NCBI GenBank assembly: GCA_944390615.1
Contig: CALXRJ010000018.1
Location: 1 to 7,253 of the forward strand
Reading direction: 5' to 3'
DNA from: an uncultured Clostridia bacterium
GTDB taxonomy: Bacteria; Bacillota; Clostridia; TANB77; CAG-508
DNA length: 7,253 nt
The position numbers and the translations under genes were made by a program. Below the pieces are notes generated by a model. It saw only the letters and a program-made list of their open reading frames with translations, did not search any database and was not told the DNA's origin. How positions within the stretch are numbered: the first letter of the stretch is position 1; every line of letters begins with the position of its first letter. Below, one piece after another: positions 6,032 to 7,253 of this stretch.

Positions 6032-6060
6032 TCCTTTCTGAATATACTATTTAGAAAGGA
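6032..6060 (+). promoter_or_regulatory. Hairpin masking the ribosome binding site of the ymxH-type gene
   Basis: TCCTTTCTGAAT (6032-6043) pairs with ATTTAGAAAGGA (6049-6060), a 12-bp stem including one G-U pair, around loop ATACT. The 3' arm contains AGAAAGGA, the Shine-Dalgarno sequence of the gene starting at 6069. T8 precedes rather than follows the stem, so it does not look like a terminator in either direction. It should couple or restrict translation of the downstream gene. Confidence 0.65.
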
Positions 6061-6068
6061 GTACATAT

Positions 6069-6306
6069 ATGCAAGATAAGGGAATGGATTTTAGAAAAAA
6101 AGAAGTCATTAATATAACAGATGCAAGAAGACTTCGGATATGTTCAAGATGTTTGTGCAGATTTAGAAACAGGAAAGATAACTTCCATCATTGTGCCAGG
6201 TGGTAGTAATAAAATTTTGAATTTTTTTTCTTCCCATAATGACATTGTAATCGAATGGGATAAAATAAGATGTATTGGAGAAGATTTAATTTTAGTAGAA
6301 ATTTAA
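6069..6306 (+). CDS. ymxH: YlmC/YmxH-family sporulation-associated protein with a +1 frameshift at codon 22/23
   Basis: This is a small PRC-barrel-like protein of the YlmC/YmxH family, commonly found beside sigG in spore-formers; its function is poorly known. ATG 6069 lies 7-8 nt after AGAAAGGAG. Residues 1-22 (to EVINITDARRL) are read in the first frame. Skipping C6135 then gives GYVQDVCADLETGKITSIIVPG and the rest to TAA 6304-6306, 78 aa in all and close to the family's usual ~80. Both halves match the family pattern (VINI.D..RLG...D...DLETG.I..I.VPG). An internal ATG at 6121 in the second frame would lose the conserved N-terminus and has no ribosome site. Without a shift, the first frame runs into unrelated Arg/Cys-rich sequence and stops at TAG about 25 codons later. 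The gene probably shares a transcript with sigG. Confidence 0.8.
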
Positions 6307-6478
6307 TAGCATGATACGGAGCAAATCAATCCGCCTAACAAGTATAGTTATATAAATTGTAAAAGGATGAACTTTCTCTTTATATAAATTTGCCTATAAA
6401 AGCCTTTCCACCAATACTTATAACAATAAATGGTAACAATTTCCTGAAAAATTTTTAAAAAAATCTTTGGGAAAAGTG

Positions 6479-6507
6479 TTGACAAAATTCGACGAAGATG
6501 ATAAGAT
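6479..6507 (+). promoter_or_regulatory. Upstream promoter P1 before the rRNA operon
   Basis: TTGACA (6479-6484) and TAAGAT (6502-6507) are 17 bp apart, and the -35 box is preceded by an A/T tract. The start would be near 6514. It could drive the rRNA operon in tandem with P2, or a separate short RNA ending at 6618. Confidence 0.65.
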
Positions 6508-6533
6508 AAAAAAGTACCACGCAAAGAGAACAT

Positions 6534-6548
6534 AAAAAGTTACTTTTT
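6534..6548. repeat. Palindrome AAAAAGTTACTTTTT downstream of P1
   Basis: This is a perfect 7-1-7 palindrome about 20 bp after the expected P1 start. The 3' arm can alternatively pair with AAAAAGTA at 6509-6516. It could be an operator or an early hairpin, though runs of A and T make it less specific. Confidence 0.35.
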
Positions 6549-6561
6549 AAGATAAAAATTT

Positions 6562-6618
6562 AAGTTAGTAATAAAGATCTAACCCATGAATTTTAAGCGA
6601 CAAATTACTAATTTTTTT
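6562..6618 (+). terminator. Terminator-like hairpin between P1 and P2
   Basis: AAGTTAGTAAT (6562-6572) pairs with ATTACTAATTT (6604-6614) as an 11-bp stem with one G-U pair, and seven T (6612-6618) overlap and follow the stem. The stem is A/T-rich and the loop is 31 nt, so it is a weak or conditional terminator at best. Transcription from P1 stopped here would give an RNA of about 105 nt. Confidence 0.4.
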
Positions 6619-6724
6619 GTGTCTGAAAGTAAAAAAGAATGACAAAAAAAGTAGTAAAAAAAATATGGAAAAGTAACGTAAAAAAATACTTAAAAAATAA
6701 ATAAAAAAAAATTCAAAAAAAGTA

Positions 6725-6753
6725 TTGACAAAAAAAAATAAGCGTAGTATAAT
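6725..6753 (+). promoter_or_regulatory. Main rRNA promoter P2 (full consensus)
   Basis: TTGACA (6725-6730) and TATAAT (6748-6753) are perfect consensus boxes at 17 bp. The 70 bases upstream are nearly pure A with a few T, as in a strong UP element. Transcription would start near 6760, about 225 nt before the 16S 5' end. Confidence 0.9.
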
Positions 6754-6760
6754 GCAAGAC

Positions 6761-6780
6761 GTCCCTTATGAAAAAGGGAT
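6761..6780 (+). promoter_or_regulatory. Hairpin at the 5' end of the pre-rRNA transcript
   Basis: GTCCCTT (6761-6767) pairs with AAGGGAT (6774-6780) around loop ATGAAA, with one G-U pair at the base. It sits within the first bases transcribed from P2 and no T-run follows. It may protect the 5' end or help antitermination. Confidence 0.45.
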
Positions 6781-6984
6781 CAAAAAAGTACATTGAAAAG
6801 TAAACAATAAATCCTTTAGAGAAAAAACCAAAACGGTAAAATTGTATACCTAAATACAAGTACCAAAAATAAAATTTTTAAAAAAGGAAGCAAAAAGCTT
6901 TTATTTAAAAAGTCAAAGATTAAATATCTTAAAAATTGATTATATTGAAAAGATGAAGAAATTCATCCAAAGATATAAAACCAA

Positions 6985-7253
6985 AAACAAGAGAGTTTGA
7001 TCCTGGCTCAGGATAAACGCTGGCGGCGCACATAAGACATGCAAGTCGAACGGACTTAACCTATTCTTAACGATTAGGAGCGGTTAGTGGCGGACTGGTG
7101 AGTAATGTATAAGTAACCTGCCTGTTAGAGGGGAACAACAGTCGGAAACGACTGCTAATACCGCATATGCCATAGGAACTGCATGGTTCCAGTGGGAAAG
7201 GAGCAATCCGCTGATAGATGGACTTATATCTGATTAGCTAGTTGGTGTGGTAA
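6985..7253 (+). rRNA. rrs: 16S ribosomal RNA, 5' part (cut by the right edge)
   Basis: The universal head GAGTTTGATCCTGGCTCAG lies at 6993-7011, equivalent to E. coli positions 9-27, which puts the mature 5' end near 6985. ACGCTGGCGGC, ATGCAAGTCGAACGG, GTGGCGGACTGGTGAGTAA and CTGCTAATACCGCAT follow in order through V1 and into V2. The last visible bases, TAGCTAGTTGGTGTGGTAA, correspond to about E. coli 245-265. The head deviates from the common GACGAACGCTGGCGGCGTGCCTAACACATG form (GGATAAACGCTGGCGGCGCACATAAGACATG split across 7011-7041), which marks a distinct clostridial lineage. The 269 visible bases are about one sixth of the gene. Confidence 0.97.

Larger units (their letters stand above)
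6307..6984 (+). other. Non-coding rRNA promoter and leader region
   Basis: I find no supportable protein gene or tRNA in these 678 bases. Positions 6307-6478 hold no clear signal; an 11-mer TTATATAAATT occurs at 6348 and 6380, which is unremarkable in such A/T-rich DNA, and no terminator for the ymxH-type gene is evident. Positions 6479-6753 hold two promoters and a terminator-like hairpin. Positions 6754-6984 are the pre-16S leader, including TTGAAAAGTAAACAA (6793-6807), which resembles the antitermination boxA region of Firmicute rRNA leaders, and a related ATTGAAAAG at 6945. Confidence 0.6.

Noticed and set aside
6032..6060. Intrinsic terminator between sigG and the ymxH-type gene
   Set aside because: The T-run precedes the stem on the + strand, and on the minus strand it would be an A-run, so termination is not expected in either direction.
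6316..6335. Terminator after the ymxH-type gene (CGGA ... TCCG)
   Set aside because: The stem is only 4 bp with a 9-nt loop and no T-run follows.
6348..6533. Minus-strand open frame upstream of the rRNA operon
   Set aside because: It overlaps promoter P1, has no recognisable product, and its composition is that of non-coding A/T-rich DNA.
1..7253. CRISPR array, tRNA genes or a toxin-antitoxin pair
   Set aside because: No regularly spaced repeats, no tRNA-like cloverleaf sequences and no recognisable toxin or antitoxin were seen on either strand.

Overview
The window comes from a very A/T-rich Gram-positive bacterium, most likely an uncultured-type gut clostridium (Bacillota, Clostridia). 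The evidence is the strong AGGAGG-type ribosome binding sites, TTGACA/TATAAT promoters, a forespore sigma-G gene with a YlmC/YmxH-family gene next to it, and the 5' end of a 16S rRNA that has the general bacterial head but a lineage-specific variable part. I cannot name the genus. The 16S head recalls the low-GC 'Clostridia UCG-014/TANB77' type, but that is an impression only.

Layout. (1) Positions 1-2670 are accessory DNA. They hold the 3' end of a large serine recombinase, an autonomous promoter-gene-terminator unit for a CyuA-type L-cysteine desulfidase, and a broken cell-wall peptidase (M15-like domain plus a peptidoglycan-binding repeat). The desulfidase unit lies between two copies of a 72-bp direct repeat made of the recombinase 3' tail plus the sequence just beyond it. 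This looks like the scar of nested or tandem integration into the peptidase gene. (2) Positions 2671-4232 hold a probable two-gene operon: a membrane-anchored EndA-like non-specific nuclease, then a coiled-coil protein with two DUF3006-like domains. (3) Positions 4252-5124 (minus strand) encode an RluA-family rRNA pseudouridine synthase, divergent from the next unit. (4) Positions 5182-6306 are a sporulation unit: a sigma-F-like promoter, sigG, an SD-masking hairpin, then a ylmC/ymxH-type gene. (5) Positions 6307-6984 have no protein gene that I can support. They hold two tandem consensus promoters and a leader for the rRNA operon, whose 16S gene starts near 6985 and runs off the right edge.

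The most striking observation is in the sporulation unit. Both sigG and the ymxH-type gene are complete in length and sequence except for one extra base each. In both genes the extra base makes the in-frame codon CGG, and skipping the C restores a conserved Gly (GGG or GGA) and the rest of the protein. No other in-frame CGG occurs in the window's apparently resident genes; the single one elsewhere is in the probably transferred desulfidase gene. This fits either two sequencing or mutational indels, or +1 recoding (frameshifting or quadruplet decoding) at a rare or unassigned CGG codon. The second option would be the novel system here, and a genome-wide comparison would settle it.
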